A DNA stretch of 64,000 nucleotides from Durusdinium trenchii (Eukaryota > Sar > Dinophyceae > Suessiales > Symbiodiniaceae). Positions within the stretch are counted from its first letter, which is position 1. Every line of letters begins with the position of its first letter. The notes beneath the pieces were generated by a model. The model worked only from the letters and a program-made list of their open reading frames with translations, was not told where the DNA came from and made no database searches. The stretch is taken from assembly GCA_963970005.1 (NCBI GenBank), contig CAXAMN010025328.1:622677-686676 (forward strand). The letters are read 5' to 3'. The translations under genes and the position numbers were made by a program. This document shows positions 43,072 to 56,746 of this stretch, piece after piece.

Positions 43072-43079
43072 GACAGGAA

Positions 43080-43379
43080 AAGGCGCTTGCAGTTTTCACA
43101 TGCCCGCGGTCCGATGTTGTGAAAGTCGCTTGGGAGACAGAGGTTTTCAATGCCAGCACCGCAAAATGCGCCCTCAGGCAGCGCTCTAGACTTGTTGGTT
43201 TGGTCCATGGCAAAAGTGATGGATGTGAGCGTGAGACAGCTTTCGAAAGCATATCGGCCCAGCTGTGCCCCTGGTGCAAGGACATTGCTGTCATCTGCTT
43301 CTTTGCCGATACCGACCTTACTGAGGGAGCAGCACTCCGCAAACACCCTTCGGCTGTACTGGACACAGCCCGGGGCCAT
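43080..43379 (-). CDS. Exon of a BspA-type leucine-rich repeat (LRR_5) protein
   Basis: One hundred codons between two GGAT arrays match the LRR_5/BspA pattern: [63 protein letters not shown]. Each repeat has the AF..C.(S/L)L..I signature. LRR_5 proteins are abundant in dinoflagellates and likely mediate protein or surface contacts. Both ends run into microsatellite, which translates as nonsense, so the arrays are probably intronic. The exact splice sites were not fixed; a GC-AG or other non-canonical dinoflagellate donor is possible near 43080. Confidence 0.7.
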
Positions 43380-43391
43380 GAGAAGAAAGGA

Positions 43392-43852
43392 GGGGATGGA
43401 CGGACGGACGGACGGATGGATGGATGGGTGGATGGATGGATGGATGGGATGGATGGTTGAATGGATGGGTGTGGAGATGTGGAGATATGGAGATATGGAT
43501 GGATGGATGGGTGGATGGACGGATGGATGGCAGGATGTGTGGATGGATGGATGGCTGGATGGCTGGATGGGCGGATGGGTGGGTGGATGGGTGGGCGGAT
43601 GGGCGGATGTGTGGGTGGGCGGGTGGGTGGGTGGATGGGCGGATGGGTATGGGCATGGGTGGGCGGTGGGTGTGTGGATGGGTGGGTGGGTGGGCGGATG
43701 GGTGGATGGATGGATTGTAGGGGTTGCTTGGTGGTGGGGTGGGTGGATGGATGGATGGAAGGAAGGATGGATGGATGGATGGGTGTATGGCTATGGATAG
43801 ATGGATAGATGGGTGGGTGGTTTGGATGGACAAACGGTGGCATGGATGGGTG
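43392..43852 (+). repeat. Large GGAT/GGGT/GGCGGAT microsatellite
   Basis: About 460 bases of almost uninterrupted tetranucleotide and derived units. Long ORFs across it on both strands (WMDGWMDG and HPSIHPSI peptides) are artefacts of the repeat. Confidence 0.97.
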
Positions 43853-46619
43853 GGAACATTAGTTGTTGTTTGCGTTAAATCATTGTTTGGAGGGGTCCAC
43901 CCACTTGTTTTGACACACCGTCCCATTATGCAAATCTCTGCATTCCAATCAGTGCCTTGACCTGGAACAAAGAACCTCTCTCATGCCTTTCAGGTTCTGG
44001 CTTAGACAACCTCCACGCCTTTTTGGCCATTCAGTGTGACTTGACAAATGATTGGCCTGTAAATTTCGAGGTTTGATTTTGTTGAGTTTCAAGTGATGGA
44101 GAAAATCGCAAGGGCAGACTGCAACGCACGGAAATTGAGGCGAAGTGTCGTTCCTCTGGCCTGCAGTGTGCGGCTATTGATAGAAGGATCTCGCCTTTCA
44201 GGCAGTTACCCTGACCAAGAGCGTGAACTTTGGGCATGTTGGGGGGGTCTTCCTCGAGGAACTGTTCTGGGTGACCTTGTCCAATCGCATACTCTTGAAC
44301 TCAGCTCAATACCCAAATAATGCCCAGGCAGCAGTTGCGCGGCAACTTTTTCCAAACTCTAGATTCTCTAGATAAACTTTTGGCTGGCATCTCATGAGTG
44401 GGTGCGGGGAGTGTGAAGTTGTGTTCATTGTTGAGTTGAACAGAGAGACGGCAAAGTCAAAAAACACATGCCAAACGCGGATGTTTGGCCAGGCGCGCCG
44501 TGGTCCTGAAAGGGTCCTTGGAATCGACTTCGCAGCTGTTCGTCGTTCACAACTTGTTCTTTCAGCAGTAGTGATGTCGTTCCTTTTTTTTACTGGTGTG
44601 TTTGACAATCAGGGAACGCGAAAGTGATGATTGTGGGATTGTGGGATGGATGGAATTTTCATTCATCCAGGCACAGTGCTGCAATGATGAAATTAAGTTT
44701 GGCAGGATTTCGAAAGGTTGTAAGTAAATGCGGTTCTTCAATGAACATATGTGGTGCGGAGGTCATGGTTTTCTTTTGACCTGGGTAGACCTGGGGCTTG
44801 GTCAAAACCCTTTGGGAAGCTGCCTCCATGTTTAAGGAAATCTAAGTTTTTCCATGGCAGCGACCGAATTCCAAAGGACTCTTTGTGATGGAGTTTGGAA
44901 ACCATGTTGACAAATTCCTACCAAAAATCTGAAGTGCCCGGCGTTCTTGCTTGTGGAGGAGAGTGGCATGATTGTGGCTCAAAGGAGGTTTCATTCAATT
45001 TATTCAAGCATTGTAGATGGCTGCATACTCAAAGACCGATCCGCTTGGGTCAAGCAAACTAGTGACACGCACTAGCCGACCGACCAAAACTCAGGAGCTC
45101 CAGCTGTTCACACGAACACGAACAGGACATCGAAAGAAGTCGACATCTCCTGCCATCCATTCGAAGCCAGTCGACTCAGCTCGACCGACTCAGATCTTTG
45201 CCAACCAAACCCGCAGTCCAAAACCAATCCCAGTTGGGACCTCTCAGGACCCGCACCTGTTGGGGGCGTCGCCCCGAACGAACCGAACCCCGCCACCGGA
45301 CGCCGAAGCACCGCCTCCATGTCGCCGCCTCCCGACCTCGCAGACCGCTTCGAGGCGCCGACCGTGTCGGGGCTCGGGAGGACGTGCCTTCCAGCTGCTT
45401 CCGGCTGGATCTCTCCACTCCTACGTCAACAGGTCTCCAGACAGGGCACCCCGCTAGGTACTGCGCTCGGTTTGGGGTGTCTTGTTTGTTTTTTTTTCGC
45501 TTAAGGACAAGGTTGGTTTCGGTTCTGACTGGTCGATGTTTGGCTCTTCGTTTCGGACGGAACGGCGCTGACCGGACCAGACCGGATGGATGCGACCGGA
45601 ATTGGGGGTTGAAGACGTGCGGTCGTGAAGACGTGCGGTCGTGATGGTTGCGGCCTCGTTCTCTGAAAACGGAGTCGGTCGTTTTCTTCAAAGCTTGGAG
45701 TATTTTGTTTGGTTGGGATAGTACAGTAACCCGTTTGGCTGTTGGATCTTGAGATGCATTGCTTCAAACATATGGCTGTGAGTCAAAACCTAAAGCCCCA
45801 AACCCTGGTAGATTGACCTGTATTCTGTTCATTTTTGGTGGTCAACCAAGGTCTCTGGTTTTGACCCAGGTCCATATGAGATTCCCGTATTTCCAGCTGA
45901 ACGAAATCGCCCCTGGAACTAATGGAATTGGATTCCAAACCACCTCTACTTCGATCAATGATTGATCTACTTCGGCAGCTACGCATGACAGATGTATTTT
46001 GGTTCAATTCTTTGCTATATGCTCGATGAGTAGAGTAGCCATGCCCCACTCGAAAGGTTTCTCCCAAAACTGCCAGGAACTCGACCAGAGTCAGGTCCAA
46101 ATAAAGCCTGTGAACTCTCAATTCCTTTATTTCTATTTTCTCTGGTGGTGCTTCTTCGCCATCTACGCGACGTGTTCATTCAGAGGATCTAGATCTTGGG
46201 AGGGACATGCTACCATACTCTGTAGGTGGCTAGTCACCAAGAGTAGTGGAAATTCATGATGAATTATGATATCTTTTATCAATAGGATGTTTCCGAACCT
46301 TTGGCCAATTGGAAGTCGTTGTGAGCGTTGGGCCGACTGTTTTGTCGTGTGGTGCTCGGTGTGTGTTAAGCAGCTGGTGCTCGTTTGCTTGGTTCGTTGG
46401 TTCGTTGGCACTTGGGAGGTCGAAGATGACAAGGAAGATGATGGCAATCTGAGATTTGGATTTGAGGCTCCGCTATCTGCTTCGCGTGCGGTTTCTTTCT
46501 TTGCAGCGGTTTGGGGGGAGAGTCAAAGGGGCTCTTGAGGCGTGCGTTTCAAGGGCAAATCACAAGTGGTATGTGTGGATGGACTTTGGATGCAGCTGTC
46601 CAGACTTTCTTTTTTTTCA
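43853..46619. other. Anonymous DNA
   Basis: No supportable gene. GAAGACGTGCGGTCGT is repeated twice near 45610-45643. Related GGTTTTGACC / GGTCAAAACC phrases in both orientations occur near 44767-44815 and 45783-45870. ORFs at 45.1-45.7 kb overlap on both strands and are not annotated. Confidence 0.45.
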
Positions 46620-46866
46620 ACCTATTGATATAAGTAGACCGCTACAAGATTACGCAATGGCGAAGAAAGGATCCGAACTGGCAGTTGAAGATTTGCCCCT
46701 TCTCATGCAACCCTCCTATCGAAGACTTGGCGCTTGGTTCTTCTGCGCTGCTCTGCGCTCTGAGGAGGGTGAAGATGCTGAGTACGATGACTGGAACGAC
46801 TACCTTGAGGAGCCTGGCTGGGCGTGGCATTGCCGGACCTCTCCTTTTTGGGATCACGAATGGTAA
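46620..46866 (+). CDS. Candidate exon, possibly ABC-transporter-like
   Basis: The open frame ends at 46866. Its later part, RPLQDYAMAKKGSELAVEDL followed by PLLMQPSYRRLGAWF, resembles the linker before the first transmembrane block of MRP-type ABC transporters, where an EDLP motif is common. The C-terminus (EDAEYDDWNDYLEEPGW) is acidic and has no known role. No neighbouring exon was identified, so this is a weak call. Confidence 0.2.
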
Positions 46867-47729
46867 TCATCTGGGACTCCTCCCGGTGACGCGCCATAAA
46901 TAGGACTCTGGTTACACTCCATCGGCAGGGTGGCTTTCCAGGTGCATGTTTCCGGACTCTTCACCTGACTCCTACAGCCTTCTTGGCAGCGCCTAGCCGC
47001 ACCAAAACACGCCCGCGCCGCCCTCTGTGCCTGCTTGGGGGGTGTGGTCTTGGGGTACGAGGGTGATCCATGTGATCAATGAGGTGGCGCGACGTGGCCA
47101 GCGACGTGGCCTCCCCGCGTGGCCTCCGTTTTCATGGACTTGCGGAGGAGGATGACGAGTGCGAGGATTGGGAATCCTGCTGCAGCTCCAGTGAAGGTGG
47201 GTCTCGAGATGGATGTTGCGGCTCGAAGCCTTTGTGTGTGAGAGTGGGAATGCAGAGAATCCAGAGAAGTGATCGGCAATGAATCCTTGACACGCACGCA
47301 GCGACCCATGGGTCAGAGCAGAGTAGGATATTGAATAGCATTTTCTATCAGCTACTTCACCTTTTTGTGCCGAAATTCACTTCTAAAGTTCGATCAACCA
47401 ACTCCTTCCTTTTTCTGCACCGGAATACGCCGACCGAAGACCTCCCCCGCTCGGGGCGGGGTCCGCCGACGTGGCACCGCGCCAGCCGGCTCCGAAAGCT
47501 TCCGGCTGTGGCCCGACCCCTACGACGAGGGCACCGAGGCACGGAACTGGTCGGTGTTCAGCCCTAAGGCTCCGTGACCCGGGGTCAGGGAAAAAAAGGT
47601 CACCTAAATAAGTACAATCTCTGTGGATGTGTGGCGGGGGAAACGTGGAAGGCTTCTTTTGCGCGTGAGGGCGAAACGTAGGACAGGCAGGCTTGGACGG
47701 TCCAGCTGCGCTGGACGGTTGGAGACTTA

Positions 47730-47751
47730 GGCTGGCGCACGTGCGCCAGCC
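47730..47751. repeat. Perfect 22-bp palindrome
   Basis: GGCTGGCGCAC is followed directly by its reverse complement. A second near-palindrome, TCCAGCTGCGCTGGA, lies just upstream at 47701-47715. Confidence 0.9.
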
Positions 47752-48831
47752 CTGGATGAGCGAAAGGATGCTCTCGATTTCGGTCCATGCCATTTCAGGA
47801 TGAAGGCATATTGAAAGTATATAGGTTCTGGAAGGGGTTTCAGCCAATGAGATAGGTGTCCTCCACTCCTTGAGACCCTTCCGCTCATGACCTCACCCAT
47901 CCTCCGTCTTCCCTTCAGATGCTCCAGGCGTCCAGTGCTCCAAGGACCGCTGCGATCTGCAGACGTTGCTTCCGTACCACGTGGGGCGAATCGGTCAGTC
48001 TCGGCTGCAGATGGTTGCGATTCGGTCCGTCTCGTCTGCAGATGTTTCTTTCTTCTCCGGGGAGTTATAAGAGGAAAACTCTTGAAGGCAATAGATTCAT
48101 CATGGATATCCCATGACGCAAAGGGGTTCTTGAATGCGGGTTCCCAAGGATTCCACCCAAGAAGTCTTGGGGAGTCACTTTTGGAGCGGTGGGAGTCCAG
48201 AAAGTCTCAAGCACAATACCAAGAACCTCGGTACTGAACATGTGGGGGCGGATCCGGTTGCGGCCTCCATGGTTTTCCGGTCTTACAACGACCACCTCAT
48301 CTTGGCCCCTCGTCCGTGCGCGTTTTCGCGCGTCGAGGACCCCGACACCGAGCTGCATCGCCGAACAGCAGGCGCGGAAGCCGCAGGTGGTTGGGACTCT
48401 TTGTTTGTCCTTGGACTTTCGGCTCCTCCTTATGGGTCTCAAGAGGTGTGACACGCTGGGGAATCACCAGGAACAGGCAAAATTCCTCTATGAAACGAGA
48501 GGGCTCTATGAACTGGGGAACCTCTTAATCATGCTTCGTGCTTCGTCCAGTCCCGGCTGTTTGAAGGGATGCTTGGCGCATCCATTCAAATTGGGTTGAA
48601 TGGATTCTTTTGGGCAGAAATGTATCTCAACCTGAGAGCTTATGATAGACCTGTGCCATGAAGCTTTAGACAATGAGTTGGTGTGGGTCTTTCCAGACCT
48701 GGTGTGGGACCCGCTAAGAGGAGGATCCTCAGTGCGTTTGGCTCCCTCAGAGGCAACCCTGGACTCTGCACCCGCCACTCTGACACTGCATGGCCTCCTG
48801 GCAGGTCTTTGACACGAGCGGCCTACAATGG

Positions 48832-48868
48832 CAGGCGCGCGCGGCGCGCGCGGCGCGCGCGGCGTGCG
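48832..48868 (+). repeat. GGCGCGCGC short tandem repeat
   Basis: Nearly four copies of a 9-bp GC-only unit, encoding alternating Ala/Arg if translated. Confidence 0.85.
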
Positions 48869-50977
48869 GCGCAGAGGGTTTCGCTCGGTTTGTGCCACAG
48901 CGTGGTGGCCGGACTCAGCCCGGATTTTTCCCGGAGCGGGGCCGGCCTGTTTTGGTGGGTTTTTGGAGGGCTTTTCGGACTTCACCACAATGGCATGGGC
49001 CCCGGCGGGGTGAGCGGTCAGCGCTTGGGACAGTTGGAGATCAAAGATGTTGAATCTGATTTCTCCCAACTCAATGAAGAGTACTGGAGTGGATGGAACA
49101 CCAGACCTTTCCAAGAGGTTGCTTAAGTCATTTCTTTTGTTTTGCTGGCATTTTCCATTTTCAATGGACATCAGCATGACTGGGGGAAAGGTAGATGGCC
49201 TAACTAACGATACGGTAGGCACGGAGACTCGCATCAAGGTAGCATGCAGATTAATCAGCGAAGATCTCATCGAGAACTCTAAAAGCCTACTCTGTAGAAC
49301 AATGGTGATGTGTGTAGGTCATCCCCATCTGTCCAAGCTTAAGTGCTCTCCTTAGGGGGTAGGCAACTGTTTCAGTTAGCAACGTGATCGCCACCCACCC
49401 TCCCATGCCTCCCATGCTTTGTGGCCCCTATCACCCAGTGGCACGAAACAGTCCGAGCGATCACCCCAGGCCGGCTCGCTGTCCATTGGCTTAAAGGCCC
49501 AATCCAGATGGGGGGTTAAGAAGAGGGGGGCAGGAGGGAATGGTCTTCAAAACTTGCAAGTTGATTGCGAGCTGTGGAGTTGTTGGAGAGCCGTCATGGC
49601 CTGCAGAGGAAGCAAATCCCTTTCAGTTGCGCAAGAGGCAGGAATTTAGGACGCCTCCTTCTCCCTGATGAAAGCTTCAGCGGCGTGTCTCCACTTTTGC
49701 ATGGAAAAACGGATGTTTCGCTTTGCAGCAGGTCGTGTGCTTATCGCAACCACCTGCGGCCAGCGACAGTGATGAGGTGTGATCTGCGGGTTTGGGTTTG
49801 GAACACCCTCATTCATGGGACAAGTTGCCTGATTTCGTAGGCTGTGACATGACTGGACATTCCATATCTCCAACACTACTTTGTTGGACTAACGATTTTT
49901 TCATTTTTTTTCTTATCTTTAGTCAGCGGAATGCCGACCGTTCTTTCTTTTCCAATTTCAGGCTGAACACCATGCAGAGCTGCAGTAATGTTCTTGTGAT
50001 GTCCTGTCCCTTTTATTTGTTTGCTTGTTTGACAGAGTCTTTTTCGCTATTCGGACGCCCCAAGAACGACGTTGTTGGTGCCGAATTTGTGAGAACGAAG
50101 TAACCTGTGAAGACCGTGCCCCTCCTGCGCCGTGACCACTGGACTAGCAGCGAAACACGAACTTCGCAGTCGCTGCGGAGGCGGAGGGTGCACCCCTGAA
50201 AGGGGATTTTCGCTGTGCACCGCCCGGCGGCCTGAAGAAGCCAACGATGTTTGGAAGATTGGAAGATGAGCTGTTGGCCTGTTGGCTTCGGGTGCTCAGG
50301 TCTGTGAGGTCTCTTCCCAAAGGTTTCTGTTAAAGAGATGCGCATTGCACCATATCCGCTTCGGACCCTGTTTGCATCCTTCCGCGGGCGAAATCCGGTC
50401 TTCGTTGCGGCCGACCTTGGACCATCCAGATGAGCTCAAGTTCCCCGTGTTCGATGGAGGCAGCAGATGCCATCGAAACCGAGGAGTCGAGTTCGAGTTC
50501 GGTAGTCCTGCATTAGATAGAAAGGCGCTTACAGCAGTTTGGAAGGTGGATTATTTTTTAACTTCGAAAAATACATGTCAGAATCTTCTCCACCAGCAGG
50601 ATAAGACACTGCTGGTCGATGGGAACACACCATAGCAGTGGAAGAAGGCTTTTCATTGCCGTGCCTTTCCGGGCCGTGCCTCCAATACGACACCCACCTA
50701 GGCCATCCTATTGGCAGCGACTCTATGCGCAGTTCCAGGCAGAGTTTTTGATTTGATTGAACGCAGCGTGGGGGGTGAAGTGTTTTCTTTCTCCAAGCGT
50801 AATGCGTGATAGCCATTGATAGCCAACAAAATGCATGAGAGTGGATTGAATCAGAGTGACTGATCCTTTGTGCTTTTGGAACAAAGAGATGGATGAAACT
50901 TGCACATCTCTCAAGAGTTCTCTCACCTCGGGCCCATGGACGAGCTGGGCCCGTCACTGGACGAAGGCATTCGAAGA

Positions 50978-51059
50978 ATCAGATCATCACGGACTTAACT
51001 CAGAATCCTCTGAATCCCATGAGCCAAGAACAATATCAGATCATCACGGACTTAACTCA
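50978..51059 (+). repeat. 25-bp exact direct repeat, 57-bp period
   Basis: ATCAGATCATCACGGACTTA plus ACTCA occurs at 50978-51002 and again at 51035-51059. The spacing is a multiple of three, so a plus frame repeats QIITDLT, but no protein family is seen. Confidence 0.85.
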
Positions 51060-51759
51060 TCTTTGCATCCCAAAATCTGGGTCTCTTTGACCAACTTCCG
51101 TGCCCCGCCCCCCCCGCTCGCTGCGGGTCCCTCTCGCAGGCCGCAGAGCCCGCCGAGCCGTGGCCGATGGAAGTTCCGGCCGAAGTGCGCGCGCCCCGAC
51201 CGGTGCCGCAAGGCCTGGAGCCGGCGGTCGGTGGGGCCAGTGGAGTGGGGTGGCTTTCGGGGGATGAGGTGGTGGGGTGAGGTGGGATGACCATGGAGGG
51301 AAGATCTCGTTCCGCTTCGAGCGAAGAGGGGGAAGCACCTTTGGTATAGTGGATTCCGTGGACGAAGGAGAATAGTGCGGAGAAGATCAAAGGCATCCGA
51401 GAGAAGAGATGGTGACTGGTAGATTGGCTTTTGGGAATGCATCCTGAGCACTCCTGACCTGCAATCTTGGGAAGGACTCATGAGCTTTTCGATTGGAGAT
51501 GCTTCGGCACTCCTTGGAATGCCTCATGATTGCCCACTCAATGACCACCTCCTTTTCCACGCCAGCTCCCAAACAAGATCCACTAGCCAGAACTCCAGCT
51601 CCGACCCGAAGCAGAACCGCCGTCCACTCCAGGCTTTGACCCAGGTCTCCCACCCTCCTCAGCCCACCCCGCCCAGTCCTCCGCACCCCAACGGATGACC
51701 GGGCAGGTGACTTCCGGTGCTGTCCGGACTCGTATTGGGTGCGGGACACCAAAGGAGGA

Positions 51760-51796
51760 GACGGGGAGGACGGGGAGGACGGGGAGGAGGAGACGG
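51760..51796 (+). repeat. GGGGAGGAC tandem repeat
   Basis: Three perfect 9-bp copies followed by a partial copy. Confidence 0.85.
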
Positions 51797-54700
51797 TGAG
51801 GAACCCCGTGGAGGTTGCTCCTCCCTCGGCGCATGGCTCGTTTCAAAGGAAGTGAAAGGGGTCTATCCGATGTCTGAAAGCCAGGTGCTTTAGCTGTGTT
51901 TTTTTGCAGTCTCCTCGGCCCCGGAACATGTGGTGCTTGCGCATGTGCAAGCTGGGAACCCCTGCATTGGCTCCATGGCTGTTGTGAGCAAAAGGGGTTG
52001 ATAGATAGACAAAGTGACTTATTGCAGTAACAACGGAATGCATTGAAGAGAGTTTCATTACATCCTGGGTGCCAGATCTTGGTTCTCAACTTGTAACATA
52101 GCAGGGCCTCTATTTTCAACCAGGAGCCAGGTTGGGGTCTGGATTTACATCGTTTCTGCACCGGTCTATCCTCGGCGCGCCGTGGTCACCTGGTCCATCC
52201 TTGGCGAGATGGGTGGCACCACGTGGTGCCGAGCTCGCCCACGGCAGCTGGAGACGCCCAGGCAGCTTTCCACCAGAGGGTACGGCCCGCCGTGCGTCGT
52301 GCGACGACGGGTGCCTCGTGGGACGGCCGGGCCGGACGCGGCGTTGGATCCTCCTCCGCCGAGGGCCCAGCGAAAGGCGACCCTAAGTCGCAGGCCTTTG
52401 GAATCCTACGGGGGATCTATATCGTTCCCAATGTTTTTGGGGAGGGTTCTGTCACGTGCCCATTGGTGGGGTGATTGTGGAATTGGTACAGTTTTCTCGC
52501 GGTTTCCTCCCGGGTTGGAGACCTTTCTTCATCTTTTTCTGGAACATCCCAGCAGCCTTCCATTTTCTCCGGATCTTTCTCCGTCTTCTTCGTTCAAAGC
52601 TCCGGATTCGGACAGAGGATGGATGGTTCTCGAGAAGATGTTCCGAATCCATTTGGATCGTTGTTGGATGGCAATCTCCAGGTGTGTGGTTGGGTGGAAC
52701 CCCCTTGCGCAGGTGCTTTTTGGTTGGGTAAACTTATAACATGTTCCAGAAGGGATTGTAATGTTATATTCGTCCGTAAAGCTTTTGCCTACAAAGGTTG
52801 GGAGATCTTTAGCCAAGTTCGCCCCAACTGTTTCATGCAACGAGTTCCCACCAAGTGGTTTGAAGAACTCCCCGAAAAACCCCGTCAGAAGACCGGTGTT
52901 CCTCCCACTGGGTCGAGGAAAACCCCCCCCCTAACCGGTGGTTCTTCGTTTCAACGAGGGTTCACTTCTCACCAGGCCCTGGGGGTCCTGGGTCCGGGGG
53001 TCCGTTCTTTCCCACCCGAATGGAACGGAACAGACGATCATTACGGAGGGTGGAGAAGCTCCTGGAAGCGGCCTGGTACGTGGCCGCTGGGGAGAAAGAC
53101 GCATCTGTTGGAGTCTTGAAGTTTGGGGGAAGTTTACGTGCACCATCGAAGAATGAACAACACCGAGGCTCAGGGGTGAGGTTTGGAGCAGATTTGTTGG
53201 GTGGAAGGTTGGGTCTGCCACCAGGCCTCTCTGCAGCCCTTGCTTCGGGTGGTTCTTCACCAGCGCCCGCCCTTTCCCGCATTCTCGGCTCAGAGGACCT
53301 TTTTCATGTGAAGCAAAGAGACTTAGCCGACGACGCCCCCGTGACCTTCTAAGGTTTCTTTTCGCCAGGAGGACCCCTGGGTGACTTTTGGGTGACTTTC
53401 TCCCTTCTTGGAGCAGTGCGGCACTACTCCCCCCGGACAGAAAGGAGGAGATGAGCAGACCACTTCCTAAGACTATCTAAGACTCCTAAGACATCCAAGC
53501 AAGCCGAAACGACTTGCCGACACCGTTCGTCATACCGTTCGTCATGAACCAACCAGTCCCCGCAGAGCCAGACTGGAGGTCAGTCAAGGGTGGAGGGGTG
53601 GAGGCTTTGGGGGAGGAGGCACTGCTCCAAGTGAGCGAATGAAGGACGTTTCTTTTTTAAATACAAGGGTATAGATCAGAAGGAATCTTTCGCCGCTCCT
53701 TCTCTTGTCAAGAACTACTGGAGCTCTCCAAACAAGTGATGAGACAAAACCTTGCGGGGTGGATCTGGAATGGATTGGATTGATGAGCAAAGCTTGGTTC
53801 TAAGAGGGGTGGATTTGGGATCATTCTGACGATTCCTTTCTCGCGCGTGAGGATGCTACCCCTGCAACTCCACTTCGCACCTACATCCGTCTGACACACA
53901 GCCTGGTCCGTCACACAGCCAGGTGTCACATGGCTGGGTCCAAATTGGTGGACCGACCGGTTGACCACCGAAAACGAGGGTCGCATGGGGGGAGATCAAC
54001 TGACCAGGGTGAGTTCCAGGGTGCTCTGACCCACATGTGGGCCAATCCGAAAAAGAAGGGCACTCAGACGGTGGGTGACACCGGTGAAACCCTTCAGTCT
54101 TCGACCCCCAAAGAGACGTGCCGATCGCACCCGATCTCGGGACCTGAATCCGGGGTGCCGACGGAGGTCGACTGATGCATCCCCGACCACAGCCCTGTGG
54201 AGCCCTTTGGTATGCATCTCACTCTTGTAATCTTGGGTCAACTATCCATCTTCTTTGGGTCAAGATTGCAAGAGTTTGGTCTAAGTCTCCATCAATCTCC
54301 GGGGCAACCAAGCCAACAGGTACCCATCCATCTTCTTTGGGACACTGTTGGGTTGATGGCCCCCGAGTCCCTTCTTCGATCCGACCGTGTTCCGGAGAGT
54401 TCCGACCGAACGGAGAGTTCCATCAGACACCCCCTTCCCACCGGCACCCCACTTGGGGTCTCCTGGTATGAGCTGCTTTTTGGTTTCCCCCCACCAACCA
54501 TCCGGACGTTCCGCTTGAAACCAGCCCGCTGGCTGGAGGCGAGCACGGCGGAGCTGTAGACAAACGAGCTGAGAAGCAGCAGCTACTCGGAGGAAGACAC
54601 GAAAAGCATAGGCACGACAGTTTGGCCAGATTCGGGCCAGTCATATCATGAGAACGTCTTTTTCTATCCATGTACATTTTTGGGCAGTAACAATATGAGA

Positions 54701-56746
54701 AGAGGAACCAGCGCTCAGACTACGAGACATGCAGTTGTACATTTTTTTGGGCAAACCCACGTGTGACCGGTCATAAAGGGCATACAGAACGACGCGAGGT
54801 TCTATGGCCGTGTCCATTTCCAACAGCCGGGTGGTCATCGCTTTGCCACACGATCATGTATTAATAGTGTGTCATGTGACTAACTCATTCTGACAGCAGC
54901 CTTCATGGAGACCAAGCCCTTCACTCCGCACGGGGTTTCTTCCTTGTTTCGGCTTTGGGAAAGGGGCAGGACGGTCCCACAGGGACCTACCCCACCGGTC
55001 TCGTCCGGTCTGGTCCGAGAGGAGCGGAGGAGCTTTGCTTTCTTCCACGTCGGCATGGCCAGTGACCTCGGAATGACGCTGGTGTGGGTGGCACCCAGAC
55101 ACGTTGGTTGAGCCGGGTCACATGAACAGAGGAATCTCTCAACCTTCCGGGGTGTCAACCTTCCATGGGTTTCGGTGAGGTTGGGGGGCACTGAGAGACA
55201 TGCCCAAACTGGGGCTTGCCAAAACGTCCTGAACTTCGACTGCTTAACATCCGGTCATCTTTGCGGCTGGGTGCCTGGCCCGACCTCTTCCGCTGCCCGA
55301 CCTGCGATCCCGCTGCGGTTCAAAGTCTTTTCGCGTTCTCGAACGTGAAGAGATACATGTGGACCAGTCATTCGCAGGGTTTTTGATTGGGGAAAAAGCG
55401 ACATAGGGTCGTCAGGACCTCCTCTTTTTGGTCGGTTTGATTGCAAACGTGATGTTCTCAGCGCCGATGTGGCGCGTGATCTCTGATTCGCACATGGTCG
55501 GTTAAGCTGATTTCAGCAGCCCACCAGGTTGATAGCCAGTTGAATGACTAGATGTAGCTGGTGTCGTGCATTGGTGATTGAAAGAAGAAACCGGGACGTT
55601 GTGGCAAGCTGTGGCAAGTTGCCTGTGGACCCGGAACGGCAGCAGGCGCAGCAGGTGAGTCTTCGAATCCACCAGTCACCCGTTTTCCAATCAACTGAAG
55701 TGGATCACGAGCCTGGAAGAGTTCTCCTGCTTGTCGCAAGCCAACGTTTGCACTGAGCAGTACAATACTGTACATTATATATTAATTATATGCACAGTAT
55801 TTAATACAATACTAATATATACATATCGCTTTTTTGGCATCAGTTTTTTGTTTTCTTCTGCAAATTGTGGTTTAACCCTTTGCCCCCTTTTTCGGAGGCT
55901 GACCAGCCACGCCCATCGAGGCCACGCATTTGCCGGTCATCCGGCCAGAGAGCCCCGAGTTCCCCACCGTGGCGCCCAGACGCCCAGAGAGAGAGAGAGA
56001 GCTCTGTTCCCAATGGGGCGGCGGCGACGATTAGAGAGGCGGTGAAGCACGGTGCCCGTAGAGCCAGCCTGTGGGCTATGTCGTGTGCGCTCGCGTCCGG
56101 TCGCCGTCCGGTCCCGGTCATCATGGTGGTTGGGTGTTGGGCCTTGTTGGACCTGGGCTTCTGCAGCACCGGATGCGGCTCGGTGCCTTCAGGGGGGCCC
56201 CCTCCCGTCCAAGGGTTTGGACCTGCTCGCCCGGACACTCCGTCTCCTGATCGATCGGAACGCCGAGGCGCAGCCGTGCCTCGAGTGGTGCCGCGCTGGC
56301 GCCCTTGGCGCCGCCGTGCCAACCACGGGGGTCTCTGCAGAACGTGGGAGCCTTGGGCGTCGTCACGGAGGGGTTGGGGAAGGGACGGGCGAAACGGGTG
56401 TGGTGGGTGAAAGCCAGAGATGATTCTGAGGAGGAGATGTTTGAGAGTCTTTGGGTTTGCTCAGGTACCTCTAGATCTACCGAGGTCGTCCGTTCGTTGT
56501 AGCCTGGGGACGTGGAGGCACCACTTACTCGTGACTTGTCTACTTTTCACGTTGGCAAGATCCTGTGGTCTTCCAATGCCGGTAGACAAGCAAGGTTGCT
56601 GGCCAATGTAAAATGGGGGCTGGGCTACGCCAAGCGATGTTCCTTGCCAGGTGATGGTGAGTTGCCAAACGAGTGGTGCATCGTGTGTTTTTCGCCCAAA
56701 CCCCGAGTGCCTTCAACCCTGGAACCAGAATAATAGTAACAGCAAT

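Noticed and set aside
42675..43926. Long ORFs with WMDGWMDG or HPSIHPSI repeats on both strands
   Set aside because: They are translations of the GGAT microsatellite; only the 43080-43379 part has real protein character.
45017..45691. Overlapping ORFs of 146-171 codons on both strands
   Set aside because: Arg/Pro-rich from GC composition, no domain and no strand preference.
48506..49270. 254-codon minus-strand ORF
   Set aside because: No domain, spans a GGCGCGCGC repeat, overlapped by plus-strand ORFs; open by composition.
52475..53119. 214-codon plus-strand ORF
   Set aside because: No recognisable domain; several overlapping frames are equally open.
55640..55690. TCTTCGAATCCACC considered as a tRNA T-arm
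   Set aside because: No acceptor or anticodon stems can be assembled around it.
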